The position numbers were made by a program, and so were the translations under genes. 64,000 nt of DNA from Paraspadella gotoi. Lineage: Eukaryota; Chaetognatha. The notes beneath the pieces are model-generated. The model was not told the origin of the DNA. It saw only the letters and a list, made by a program, of their open reading frames with translations, and made no database searches. Below are positions 1 to 11,800 of the stretch, piece after piece (position 1 is the first letter of the stretch; every line of letters begins with the position of its first letter). The DNA lies in assembly GCA_051294375.1 (NCBI GenBank), contig CM119271.1, forward strand, positions 14,948,770 through 15,012,769. The letters run 5' to 3'.

Positions 1-896
1 TACTTCCCCATCCTCATACTGGCGCTCTGCCTGGCGACCCACTTCCACCTCGGCGCCCGCTGCCTCCACTTTCTCGGCTTCCAACAGTTCATCGGCGACG
101 ATGAGTTGACGCAGGATTACGTAGACGACGGACGGAATCTGCTCAACCGGGAAAAGCGTCATCGGGAGAGGGCGGGTCGGTTGGAAAAATGGGTTCAGAG
201 ATTGAGGGATATTGGGTTATAGCGGGGGTGGCTTTGTCATTTTATTATTAGTAATATTGTTTTTGGGGAAAACTAAATTATTATTTAACCTTAAATAGTA
301 AAATAAAACTTCTGAGAAAATCTAATCGAAAGATATGAGAAATAATCTAAACTGCTACAATAGGCAAATGAGATTGAAGAGCTCTCACTTGAAATAACAG
401 AATTTACTTTGCTTCAAAGTTAAATAATAAATACAGTTAGTGATTTAACGTCACAACAATACCGCTGCTAAGTATTTCTAGTAATAATAATAATTTCAAA
501 CTAAGCGAAATTAATTTTTCATGGCGGAGTCTGATATAAAATGTTAGTTTTCCACAGTTTTTAAAAGACTTAAACTGTACAGGGGCGACCTCCTCCCGCC
601 GGTATCGACTCGGCGCTTACCGCCCGGCCGCCTCTTCGGAGCGCGACGCCCTCGACGCCGGAAGAGGCGGTGACCCTCGCGGGGGCGGCGGCGGTGGCGA
701 TTCCTTCCCTGCCCGCAGCCGCGCCCCTGTCAAGGTCGACGACCCCGTCAACGCGGAGGATCCCGATCTAGAGAACACCTTCGGACCTTTGGACTCGCCC
801 CTTCAACTCTCCTCTGGGTCCAGAGGAGGCTATCAGAGCGGGCTGCCCAGGGGAATCGGACGGACGCCGATGAGGCGAATCTTCGACGACGTTTGA
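1..896 (+). CDS. LMBRD2: LMBR1 domain-containing protein 2, C-terminal exons (5' end outside window)
   Basis: LMBRD2 is a multi-pass membrane protein of the LMBR1/lipocalin-receptor family, linked in vertebrates to GPCR signalling. The first bases read in frame 1 as the end of a membrane helix followed by LGFQQFIGDD and a basic NREKRHRER stretch, which match my memory of the conserved LMBRD2 C-terminal region. A phase-1 donor fits after base 175, but other donors are possible and an in-frame TAG lies at 220-222. The last exon starts after the AG at 581-582 and runs 583-896. It encodes a Gly/Ser-rich tail ending MRRIFDDV, close to the conserved IFNDV-type C-terminus. The exon 583-896 assignment rests on that ending and on phase agreement. 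The donor choice is inference. Confidence 0.72.
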
Positions 897-1514
897 ACTT
901 AATTCAAATTTCAAATGTCCATTCTTCGTCTCTCTCTCTTCGTCCCTCAAATCCTACTGTCGTCTCTCCATTTCGTCCCATTCTCTTTTTTTTTCGTCCA
1001 ACTGCGTCTTTCTCTCTTCTCTTTTGTAAAAACTACAAAAAAATTTTAAAAATGACAACTAGACAATAAAATAGTCATTTTGTTTTACAATTTCTGTTCC
1101 TAGTATTGCAATGAATTCGGGTGTTAGTATTATAGTACAAAGCAATTCTTATCAAGATTCCCCTTTGTCGAAATTCGATTACAAGGCGTTAGTAAAACAT
1201 TGTCGCCCTTAATTTTACACCAATTATTATAATACATATATATCTAGCGATGTACGTTAATAACTTATTTTAGTTCCTATATTTACCATAATTGTCATTA
1301 TTTTTTTAATGCATTTGTCGTTAACATTTGATTTAATCTCAAGTGTCAATTTCTCAATCTTTAATACTAGTCACGAGCTCTTTTTTAGAGCTTTTTTATT
1401 TGCCGAAATTATTATATTTATCAAAGGACAGTAATCAGAGGCTTCATAGGTTTTCCAGACTGCATTTTATCCAAAGACTTGCTTAAAAGTATTTAACCTA
1501 AATCAAGATCATTG
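897..1514. other. Intergenic, LMBRD2 3' flank
   Basis: A+T-rich DNA with no credible coding frame. It contains an ATATATAT tract near 1235 and pyrimidine-rich tracts at 930-1020. I see no polyadenylation signal that can be assigned with confidence. Confidence 0.5.
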
Positions 1515-2123
1515 ATGGAGACGATAAATGTTACGCGCGACGATCTTGGTCCAGCGAGGGCAGAAGATGTCGCTGGAGACAGTGAACTCTACGCTATGGA
1601 AGAACCTGCTCCGTCATGGGATAGATTTGAACAGCCTGCTTCAGCTAGAGATGTTGTAGAAGAATCCCTTCCAGCAAGGGATAGTTTAGAACAACCTACT
1701 TCAGTTAGAAATAGTGTTGAAGGATACGCTCCAGCTAGAGATGTTTTAAAAGAACCCGGTAAATTGGAGGACGACCAAGCTGAGAAAAAGCCGGAACCAA
1801 CGTCGACGGCCACGCCCATTCCGCTCCCGCCACCGCTCGACTTCCGATCTCCGGCCTATACTAACTTCAAATCGAGCATCGCCGCAAGCCTAAAGCGACT
1901 CAAGGTCTCTCTGGAGAGGGAGATGGCGTTGGAGGCGCGAGTGAAGGGTTTCGACGCGGAGAGACGCCGGGCCGAAGCCGACAGGGCGACGTTAAAGCGC
2001 CGGATGGAGAAGGAAGAGGAGGAGGCGCTGGAGAGATTGAGGATCGTCGAGCGGGAGGCGTTCCGGCGTCAGGAAGAAGCCAACGCGCTCATCGGGAAGT
2101 TGGACAACGATTTGGCGAGTTAG
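1515..2123 (+). CDS. Acidic repeat plus coiled-coil protein, unrecognised
   Basis: The frame opens at ATG 1515 and encodes about 202 residues. Residues 30-79 are five tandem 10-residue units (pattern xPxxARDxxE). A Pro-rich linker (PIPLPPPLDF) follows, and then a Lys/Glu/Arg-rich helix of about 90 residues that looks like a coiled coil. I do not recognise the family. The stop is at 2121. A phase-1 donor (GTTAGG) overlaps the last codons and would splice in phase to an AG just before the coiled-coil frame at 2637, so this could be the first exon of that gene with a MITE in the intron. The protein is charged with no membrane segment or signal peptide, which suggests a cytoskeletal or centrosomal scaffold. 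That role is only inference. Confidence 0.55.
   Translation: METINVTRDDLGPARAEDVAGDSELYAMEEPAPSWDRFEQPASARDVVEESLPARDSLEQPTSVRNSVEGYAPARDVLKEPGKLEDDQAEKKPEPTSTATPIPLPPPLDFRSPAYTNFKSSIAASLKRLKVSLEREMALEARVKGFDAERRRAEADRATLKRRMEKEEEEALERLRIVEREAFRRQEEANALIGKLDNDLAS
1602..1751 (+). repeat. Coding minisatellite, 5 x 30 bp
   Basis: Five consecutive 30-bp units each encode ten residues ending in Glu or Lys, with central ARD or RNS triplets. They are diverged at third positions, so the array is not a recent expansion. Confidence 0.8.
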
Positions 2124-2192
2124 GACGTGTTTGGGGAAAGGGGTGAATCGAATGAGAGAGGAGACAAGAGAGAAATCGCTTGTCTTTAAGTA

Positions 2193-2600
2193 CAGTCCTG
2201 TGCAAGATAAAGAGGACACCCAAAAACATTATGAAAAATTCCTTTAAAATGAAAGACATTATAAGTGAATAATATTCATGGAAAAAGGAACTATTGGTGT
2301 AAATTTGGTTAAGATGTGGTTATTCGTTACAAAGCAGTAATTTTTTAAAAGTAATTACTAGGTTACAACTACAACAACTTCTACTCAAACCGAATATCAG
2401 AGCAGAAAAAAATTAAGGTATTTTTAACCTTTTGTGTTTAAGGTGTTGAAGCTCTGGAATGACTGGACCGATTTTCTTTTACATATATAGATTTCTAATT
2501 TCAAAATCAATATTTATCATTCATAATTTTTTATACTATGTGCGTAAAATGAGCGCAACTTAAGTTTGAAGAGTGTTCTCTTTTTTTCTGCACAAGACTG
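2193..2600. mobile_element. Tc1/mariner-type MITE
   Basis: The left end (2193-2219) begins CAGTCCTGTGCAAGATAAAG. The right end (2573-2600) read as reverse complement begins CAGTCTTGTGCAGAAAAAAA and both arms end in GA(G/A)(G/A)ACAC, giving inverted repeats of about 27 bp. TA precedes the left end; the right flank is AATA, so the second TA is degraded or offset. The 408-bp body has no open frame, so it is non-autonomous. CAGT-type ends next to TA are typical of Tc1/mariner elements. Confidence 0.75.
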
Positions 2601-2636
2601 AATATAATATATAATTAATAAAATTAAGTAATAATT

Positions 2637-3851
2637 ATGTTTATATTAACGGAAGAAGATCCTGAAAAATTGTCAAATTTTCTTTCCCTCGATCGATCAA
2701 CATCATCCTCAGTCCTTCGTGAAATGAACGAGGAGTTGACGAAAGACTCGGAGATGATCAAGTCTCGCGTCGCCGATACGAAGAATCGATTGTCGGAGCG
2801 GGAGGCGCAGCTGGAGGACGCGTTGAGATCGAAGGAGGCGCTGGAGAAGAGAGCCGCCTCGAACGAGGAGAGTCTTCGTGAGAGTCGAAAAGAGGAAGAG
2901 TCGCTCCGACTCCGGACGAAGGAGATCATGACCAAATTGGTCGAGACCGAAAAGAATTTGAGATTCAAAGATGAAGAACTGAAGAGTTGTCTTCGGACTC
3001 GCGACGAACTCGGAGACGAGATCGAAGACTTGAGACGAAAATTGATAGAAGCGGAGGCGAAGTCGTCTTCGCCGAAAGACGAGGCGAGGGCGAAGACGGC
3101 GCGATGGCAGAGAGACGAACTCGACGCTTTGGAGGAGGAAGTGAAAAAGCTTAAGTCGGAAAAGCGTCAAGCGCAGAAGGAATTCGAAAAGCTGGGCCTC
3201 TGCGTCGGAGATTTGTCGGAGACGGTCAGTCTGCAGAATCGTGTCAATTCAGAGATGAGTAAAAAGTTGGATGCGAATCGGGTTGCTATCAAGGAATTGC
3301 AATCAGAAATGCAAGTTTGTAAAGAAAAATTGCAAGTTGCCAAAGATAAATTGGTTGCTAAAGAGGCGGAGTTGACACGAGAGCAAGCTGAATGGAATGA
3401 GAGATATGAAGAGTATAAACAAAGCATTCATGAATTGTCTGCGCAAAAAGACAAACTGGTTAATGATATTGAATCATTAACTCAAGAAACTACTCGCATA
3501 AAAAAAGCGTTGGACGAATCGAAGCGAAGCCACGAAGAGACTCGGTTTTTGCTGAAGAGATGCGAAGAAAAGTACGAGACGGAGTCGAGAGATTGGAAGG
3601 ACAAGGAAGACTGCTTCTCGGCGCAGTTGGCAGAGACGAACGAGTTGAAGAGACATTTGGAGGAGTTGCAGTTGGTCAACGAGACTCACTTCCAGACGAT
3701 CGGATCTGTCTTCAAAAACGCCAATCGTGTTAAGAACGGAGCGGAAGCTGATAAAGGCGGGAAAGAAGAAGAGATGAAAGTCAGCGTGGCGTGCGAGACG
3801 GAAGTGAATGGAACATCAGCTGAGACTGGGATAGCTGAGATCATTCAATGA
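2637..3851 (+). CDS. Long coiled-coil protein, unrecognised
   Basis: The frame from ATG 2637 encodes 404 residues. Residues 20-370 are an almost continuous Glu/Lys/Arg/Leu-rich helix with heptad spacing and very few prolines, so a dimeric rod is likely. The tail is Ser/Thr/Glu-rich and acidic. No motor, kinase or membrane domain is visible. Similar composition occurs in rootletin, myosin-tail and centrosomal proteins, and low-complexity coiled coils do not allow a specific name. The start is uncertain because an AG at 2627-2628 could be an acceptor joining it in phase to the 1515-2123 frame. It ends at TGA 3849. The downstream neighbour is TBCA, about 880 bp away. Confidence 0.65.
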   Translation: MFILTEEDPEKLSNFLSLDRSTSSSVLREMNEELTKDSEMIKSRVADTKNRLSEREAQLEDALRSKEALEKRAASNEESLRESRKEEESLRLRTKEIMTKLVETEKNLRFKDEELKSCLRTRDELGDEIEDLRRKLIEAEAKSSSPKDEARAKTARWQRDELDALEEEVKKLKSEKRQAQKEFEKLGLCVGDLSETVSLQNRVNSEMSKKLDANRVAIKELQSEMQVCKEKLQVAKDKLVAKEAELTREQAEWNERYEEYKQSIHELSAQKDKLVNDIESLTQETTRIKKALDESKRSHEETRFLLKRCEEKYETESRDWKDKEDCFSAQLAETNELKRHLEELQLVNETHFQTIGSVFKNANRVKNGAEADKGGKEEEMKVSVACETEVNGTSAETGIAEIIQ

Positions 3852-4727
3852 TCCCTAGTTAGAACTCGGATAATAATATATAAAATTTGGAGCAGATTAA
3901 AAAAAATTATTTGAGGCTCTTTTTCCAGAAGTCGGATATATTTGCAAATTTTGCATGTTTTACATAGGCGATAAAAGTCAGTTTCATCGTTCTTTAGTCA
4001 AGAATTATGTTAATCAAACGTGACAACAATTTATTTTAAACTAGCTTATACGTGTTTTTCACGTTGTGTAATTTTGTACTCCTCACTTCAAGAAATTTTC
4101 TATAGCTAAAATGTACTTATTCGTGTTTTATTAAAAAAATTAGTTATTTTAAAAATAATTTTAAAGATCAGCTAACTCTTACTAATTACAAGCTACAGAT
4201 TACGGATGACTGACATAGTATACATGCATTTAAAATTAGAACAATGTAACTAATATGAAAAAGCGAAGCCACTTTCAAAACTTTCGTATACATTTATGAA
4301 AAATTGCATTTCTTCAATAACCTTCATGTTTTTCTTTCATATACCAGCGCGGATGATCGTTAAAAAAATGTATTAAAAATTCATAGAAATGAGGCTTAAG
4401 AGTACGAATTAAGTAATTATTATCTGCTTGCAAAGATTTCAAAAACTTCCGTTTGGAAATATTTAAATAGTTCTTATGCTTAAGCCTTAAGTTAAGGTGT
4501 GTTTGTCATATCTGTGTATCGATTCGATTTATTCGCAATAGTTTGCAAGCAGCCGGTTATTTTTTTTTTGGTTTGATTCTTTTTTGTTCTTTGTTTTTAT
4601 TTTATCGTGATTGCTTCATGAAAAATAAATTGACTTTTTTTTTCAGAAATAAACTCTAAATTATAATAAAACTTGTTAAAAATTTCCACTTTCCCTCACC
4701 ATATATTTTTCTCCCTCGAGGCGGAAG
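3852..4727. other. Intergenic; acceptor-like AG upstream of TBCA
   Basis: A+T-rich DNA without a coding frame. A long T tract followed by CAG at 4644-4646 lies 82 bp before the TBCA ATG and looks like a 3' splice site. It could end a 5'-UTR intron or serve as a trans-splice acceptor; the sequence cannot decide. Confidence 0.45.
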
Positions 4728-5136
4728 ATGCCGTCCGAAGATCCTCGCTTGAAGGCGATCCGCATCAAGACCGGCGTTGTCAATCGCGCCGCCAAAGAGA
4801 AGCTTGCCTACCAGAAGGAAGCCGCCCAGTTGGAGGCCAAACTCGAGGCCTTCAAGGCCTCTGACGCGGGTGCCGATGACCATGCCGTCGCCAAGTGAGT
4901 TCTTCTTGGAATTATTTGTTTCTCTTGATCATTGCCACTTCAATGTCACTTCCAGACAACAAGAGGTGTATGAGGAGTCGCGGATGATGATCCCCGACGC
5001 CACCAAGCGCCTCAAGGCAGCCTTGGACGAACTGCAAAAGCTCATCGATGAGGCCGAGGCCGACCCCGTCGTCAAGGAGACGGAGATCTTCACCAAGGCT
5101 CAGACAGCCATAGTCGAGGCCAAGAAGGCATTATGA
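4728..5136 (+). CDS. TBCA: Tubulin-folding cofactor A
   Basis: TBCA captures folded beta-tubulin from the cytosolic chaperonin and passes it along the tubulin-heterodimer assembly pathway. Exons are 4728-4894 and 4956-5136, joined in phase 2 across a 61-bp GTGAGT...CAG intron, giving 115 residues, close to the usual 105-120. The N-terminus carries the family signature IRIKTGVVNR, and the second exon begins with the conserved QQEVYEESRMMIPD. The whole protein reads as a three-helix bundle with no other domain. An acceptor-like CAG lies 82 bp upstream of the ATG. A GA microsatellite begins in the stop codon itself. Identification is secure from two blocks of family-specific residues. Confidence 0.96.
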
Positions 5137-5164
5137 GAGAGAGAGAGATAGAGAGAGAGAGAGA
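5134..5164 (+). repeat. (GA)n microsatellite starting in the TBCA stop codon
   Basis: The TGA stop runs directly into alternating GA for about 30 bp. Confidence 0.85.
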
Positions 5165-5278
5165 CTACTATGGAACAAAGAGAGACAGAGTTAGGCCGGT
5201 TCATTCTTTCGTTGGATCTGGTTTTCGTCGGAACGAGTTTTGGAAATTGATTTTTATTAACGGAGGAGTTAACGTTCG

Positions 5279-5309
<31 letters not shown>

Positions 5310-5892
5310 TATATATATGTTAGGAAAATCGATTTTTATTTTTTCAAGTTTACTATTTTTGCTTTTTTTTTTCCCAAATTTCGCACCACATCGATGTGAA
5401 ATGCACATTATATGTTGTGCTACGTTGTGCTACGTATCGGAAAAGGAGAACGCAGCAAAGAATTTTTGGTTTACTATCGGGACATTCCGTCAATTGTGTG
5501 GCCGATCGCCGATAATGTGATAGACGGATGGGGAAAGACGATAGTCATCGGTCAACGTGAGGTAACGTGAGTTTATAAAATTGGCACAACCAATTATCCA
5601 TTCATTTAATAAATAGTGTAAAAATCGCCCCTATGTTTAACTTTTGTTTCTATTTTATGTAAATCAGAAATTTAAAATGAGGTTGATGTAATCTATTCGT
5701 CTTTCTCTCTCCTCGTTAATTGTTCTATAGCTTAATCCGCACTTTTTTTTATTTACCTGATCTACATTTCGTTTGATTTTATAATTATAAATTTTTTTAT
5801 AGATAAAGAGAACAAATTGACATCGAAAACTTGAAATCCAAATTGTTTATCATCAATCAAATTTTTGAAAAAAAAAAATAAAGTGAAAAAAG
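5137..5892. other. TBCA 3' UTR and intergenic
   Basis: No coding frame. It holds the GA tract, a TA microsatellite at about 5279-5318 and an AATAAA-type sequence near 5608 that could end the TBCA transcript. Confidence 0.5.
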
Positions 5893-8800
5893 ATGCAGGC
5901 GTCTCGATCGGACAACGCCAGGTCTCCCTCCAACGGACGTCGGCGCTCTCGATCCCCGCGCGATCGTCGGGCGGATCAGTCGGAGAAGAGGGTCTACGTC
6001 TCCAACATTCCCTACGAGACCAAGTGGATGACGCTCAAGGATCTTTTCAAGGTTCCGAGGCGATAGGAAACTTGGTTACGAGTTTCTTTAACATATCATA
6101 TACAATTTTTTTTATACATTATACAACCTTTACATACAACTTTCAGATGTCAATTGTAACATCGAACCCAGTTCTTAAATGTTCTCGCGGTGATTATATA
6201 AGAGTTCAAAATTTAAACCTTTAAGCAAATACTTATGAGTTAGTTTCTATAATACATAATATTAAATTAGTTTAAGTATTAATTAATATTGCCAAATGAC
6301 CCAAATTCTCTAATCACTCATTATCACCAATGGCTATACTAATGACAGGAGTGGAGTTACAATTTTAGACCATGAAATGTCACATCTCAACCCAACTCAA
6401 TGTCAACACGACTATATGCAAATAAGATTAATGAACTCCATCTCCTTTTATATTGAATCAAAAGATCTTCTCTTCCCCCCCTCCCCCAGGAAAAAGTGGG
6501 CGACGTGGTTTACGTTGAAATGTACGAAGACGAAAGTGGTCGTTCCAAAGGCTGCGCCGTCGTGGAACTAAAGAGCAAAGAAGACGCGAAACGAGCGATC
6601 GAACTCGTTCATCATTACGAGATCTCCGGGCGGAAGATCACCGTCCGCGAGGAGAAGGAGGCCGATCGCCGACGGTTGGAGCGGGAGGCCGTTCCGCAGG
6701 TAAGCGGGACCACGATTATCTCTATCTCTCTCCGGTTGATTTCACCTCCAAGTCGCGTCTCTCTTGGACTCATTTTCTTCGCCCAAAAGATTTGGCTGGC
6801 TCCTTTTTGGGTTCAAGGTTGTGGATCACCATTTTTTAAAAAATGGCGGTAGTTTGAAAAAAATGATCCCTGATTCACCATCGCTGGAAAAATGTCTTAG
6901 CGGTTGGACCTTTAATGAAATTTATTTTCTACAGCTATTAGCCTTCCACGGCGGGAGGTTAACAACGTCTTGTATGCCAGTTATTTTGTCCCGCTGGTGG
7001 TTTTTATCAGTAGTGTATCCAGCACGGTCTAAACCGTTTATTTTCAGCTTGTCTCATTTGAGTTGCATATTTTTTTGCCACCCGACAATCGAGCTTTAAT
7101 TTCGATTCAGGATCGAATTTGTGAACGATTATTAAAGCGAGAGAAAGAGAGAGAGAGAGAAAAAAAAAGAGAAAGTGCAAGAGAGAGAAAGTCAGAAAGA
7201 GAGAGAGACACACACCAAGGTTCTCTTATTTTGTGTTTTTTTTTGGGACGCCATTTCTGGTGGCATTTGCCGTCTTGGTCTTGGCAATCAATTAGGTTTT
7301 TTCTTTGCCACTCCATCGGTTCATCGGGGAAGGAACGAATTTGATTTAATTTCTCTCCTCTCCTGGGTTTTTTTTCTTCTTCTTCTGGTCGGCGTCTCCT
7401 ACCATTTCTTCTTCCTCCACCAATTCCCGATTGGCAGTCGGCTTCCGGTAAACGCAAGTTAGAGGATCGAGATGGTGGTCGAGGTTCGGCGAGAGATTTG
7501 ACTCCCGTCGGTCTCGGTGGAATGAACGGATCGGCCAATGGTGGAACCAATCAATGGCAAGGTAATCACCCACTATTGTTTTGCAAGCCTCTTTTTTACA
7601 AAAAATTGTCATTTTGTTTTTGTTTTTAGTTGCGACGCGAGTAATCGCGGAGCAACTTCTCGGTCGGTACATCTGCCGGTCGGTCTATCCTACTTATGTT
7701 AAAAATACTAATAATTTGGGTAATATTTCAACAATTTAGTTCATATTTAGTAAGAAGGTAAAGCACCACGCAGAACTTCGGTCACGTGATCACAGAATGC
7801 TACAGATAAAAGATCAATAATAATGTTACAGGGAGGTCCAGCTCTAATGGGATTAACATTGTGCTTAAGGCGCAAAAACGGTTTATGATAGAAAAAAGTA
7901 CTATATTTTGAAATAAGGTTAATTTTTCTTTTAATACTTGGAGAAGGTCATGGTTACCGAAGATGAATTTTTTGAATAGATTATGCTGTCATTACATTTT
8001 TTCATATGTGTACCAATTTTTATACCATTATTCTTTTATTTACTCATCCAAATGATTTTTTTAATTTTAGTCCCAAAAGAGCTGGACCTCCCTGTACAGT
8101 ACAGTATCATTATAAGTAATTATATGATTACTCGGAAAAATGGTGTCTGCGGCGCAACACATTGAAATTATCTTCTTTTTTTTTGTTGTTGTATTTTTTT
8201 TGTTTTTTGTTTTAGTTTTTGTTGTTTTTGTCCGTCGTTCGATGAGTTTAAACATTTAGAAATTTGGTCTCGTTCTTGTTTTGTTGCATTTGTTTTCGTG
8301 GTTTTTAAAAGCGATTTCGCGATTGATAAATTTTGAATAAGGCTAACTGTTATTATTAGATTCTTACTCATGAACTGGAGATTTAATTTAAATATGTCAC
8401 TTTTTTGAAATATGCTTTGGTTTGCTGGAAGAAGTCGTAGTTTTGAAAATTAATGTGAAAAATTTGCTACCTTTTGTAAAACCGGATATCCGGATTAGTT
8501 GGATTGGGGTCATGACCGGTCACCCTTTTGCAACTTCAAACGGCCCTAATTTGCTTCCTGCTTTCTAACTTTTGTTTTGATTTTAATATTTGCTCCAGAT
8601 TGTGATAAGAAGTGATTTATTGTTGCGTTTTGATATTTTATCATTTTAATACACTTTAAATTGTTGTGTATTGGTTATGAAGCTTATGAAATTTACATGT
8701 ATGGTTGGAATTTTCTTATATCTGCTGCCGATAAGTTTTCATATGCGATCATTTTTGGATAAAATATTTTGCTAGGTTCCAGAAATTTTTTTCAAGTGGA

Positions 8801-11800
8801 ATATTTTTGCAGTGGATTATGTTTCCTTCTAATTATAATTAATTTTTTTTACAAAAACATGATGTTCATTGCTGATTTCTATCTGATTTCCAGCTGATTT
8901 CCAGCTGATTTCCAGCTGATTTCTAGCCATTATCACGTAATCTTTTAAAAAATGCGTTTTTTGTCGGATTTGGGTTTTGTTTTGCTCCTCAATAGAAAAC
9001 GAATTATGATCTGTGACAGATGAAATGCGTTCATTGTTAGTCGGACTCTCCAGTTGAGAAGGTCGGATATATAATTATAAAAATATTGGAAAGTGTTGTA
9101 AGACGCTGAACTCTTTTAAGGTTGACACTCCGTTAAGATTATTCACCGAATCGACTTGATCCGCATTGAAGTTTTAATATTATGTGTGCTTTAGATAAAA
9201 CGGTGCTCCTCAAAATGTTATGTCCCAACTCATGTCATTTGTATTAATCTCCTTCTACCCGGGCCCTCCGCCCCCCTCCCCCCTTATCCCTTCAAAGGCC
9301 TCCTCTCTTCGGTGCCCCCCAAGATCCTCCAGTCAATCGGGGTGGACCCCCAAGGCCCTCTGAGCTCCACTCTCTTCGTCTCCAATCTCTCCTTCAACGT
9401 CAAGTGGAAACACATCTACGAGACATTCTCTCTCGCGGGGAAGATCGTCACTGGGGAGATGAAGCTCGACGACGATGGTGAGACAAGAGGGGGAACCCAA
9501 ATGATAACTATTATCATTACATATTCATCGGTTATCATAAATCAACGTTTGATTGGTAGGCAAGTCCCGCGGCATGGCCATCGTCCAGATGGACAATCCT
9601 CTGGAGGCGATTCAGGCCATTTCCCTCTTTAACAACCGCAGTTTCTTCGAGCGGAAGCTGAGCGTCCGCATGGATCGATTCGATGGAAAGGATCCGGGGA
9701 AGAAGGGCGACTTAAATCGCGCCAACCGGGGCGGAATGCCGGAAGGCCTCAAGTGAGACACTAAGCGCTAGAATTTATCTTTTTTTCTCTTCATAAATGG
9801 TGGTTAAAATTATGACACTTTAGAAAATGACAAATTTATTCCATTTTGGCAATATCTATTCCAGGATTATAGATTTGAAGACGTAAAAAGTCTTACATAG
9901 TGCGGAGTTCAATATCGTATTCCCTGATCTAATACATAAGGGAATGTATGGCAACGGGGAGACGTGTGTGATGCACGGGGTGTGAGTCATCTCCCGACTG
10001 CTGGCGATCAGGGCTTTGGACCTGCAGTGACCACCAATATTGAAAGGAAAAGAACCAAATAACTTCACAGTCTCGCTGAACACAAGGCTATCAAAACAGC
10101 AGGACTGCTGATGGGTGATCACTGAACAGTCTCCAATCCACAGTGCCTCAGAGTTAACCCGAAAGACTTGTGGGTAACGAAGCACGCTTCAGCTTGTGAA
10201 CTGTCAACGGTGGGTACTCCACAAAAAAGTGGATAGGACGATGCACCACTGTTGGAGGTGATTTTATGAGGATCGCCAGTGGGTGAAGGTGGCTCACGTC
10301 AAAGGGAAACTTGCTATGAAATATTATACCACTTCATCGATAGGAAAACTTCAGTCTGTTGAATAAAGTACCCTGTGAGAATCTTAATTGAAAGATAGCA
10401 ATGTCTTACTATGTTATTATCTTGTAAGAATGATGGAGACCCTAACCTGTGCAATGAGCATGTCCAAAGTCTGGGGCAAGAAAGCTTATTAATTAAATGA
10501 ATAGGTATTACTAGATATTATTTATATTGGTTGTCCCTCTCCCCGCCCTTCCCTCCCCCCATCTCAGAGATATCGGAATGGGCCTCGGCGCCAACGGGAC
10601 CATCGTCGACATCGGGCGCCTCTTGTCCGAGCAGCAATTGCAGATGCAGCAACAGCAGAACCTCATTGGGATGAACGCTGGAATGAGCGGCATGGCTGCC
10701 ATGGCCAACATGCTCGGAATGCCTGGCGGAGGGATGGGCCTCGGCATGGGAGGAGGAATGGGTGACGGTATAGGCGGAGGCATGGGTGGAGGCTTAGGCG
10801 GCAACATGGGAGGAGGCCTCGGTGGAGGCATGGGCGGTGGCATGGCTGGAAATCGTGGAATGGGATCAGCCATGGGCGGCGGCTCCATGTCGTCCGACCT
10901 CATTTCTCGAGAGGCCCTCGGCCTGGCCTCAAGCCTGTCGCCTCCCAACGACATACGCGCTTCCACCGGCATGATGGGACTGAGCGGCATGGCAGGCATG
11001 TCGGGCATGAGAGAGGGGCCTTCCTCACTCTCCGAACAACTCCGCTCGATGAATCGCTCGGGCGTCGGCATGGGCGCCGGGATGGGCGCCGGGATGGATG
11101 CTATGGGATCCGGCATGGGAAGCATGGGCGGCCCCGGATTGAGAGGAATGGGCGGCATGGCCATGGGCGCCGGCCTGGAAGGTATACTCGACAATCTCCC
11201 TCGATCTTCCATGGCCAACGACGCAGGACTCGGGAGGTCTTTAAGCAATACGATGCTCGGCCTCGACGGAGGCGCGCGCGGCGGAGGAACGCCCGCGCCC
11301 GGAAAGGAATCTTCTGTCTTTGTCAGAAATCTGCCATTCAGCGTCAGTTGGCAAGAGTTAAAGGACAAATTCAGGTTTGTTATTGTTGTGAGAGAGAGAG
11401 AGAGATATATATATATATATATATACGTCAGTCACCACTTATTCTTTTTTCATTCAACTTTCGCGAAAGTGAGAATTAATTTTCCATCTTTTTTTTTTTA
11501 TTTCGCCAGACGAGCCTAGACTATTTGCTTTTTATTGGATATTGTAAAAGCGTATATTTGCTAAAAATTTAGATATAGCTTCTCATCATCAAGATCTTTT
11601 AAATTGATGTTTCATATGGATACAAGTATTTTTCGTTTAAATATCCTTCATATAATGACTAACTGTAATATGCAAATTAGTTAATAGTATATAAAATTCT
11701 CATTAGCTGCCTCTTCTAAAGACGAGTTGAGCTCTGCAGCGGTTGGATTTCTTTCTCTCTTTCTCTCTTTCCTTATATTTTCTAATAGTGTCATCGGAAT

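Noticed and set aside
10511-11368. Minus-strand Pro/Met-rich frame of 285 codons
   Set aside because: It is the antisense of the Met/Gly-rich region of hnRNP M exon 6, whose composition removes stops on both strands.
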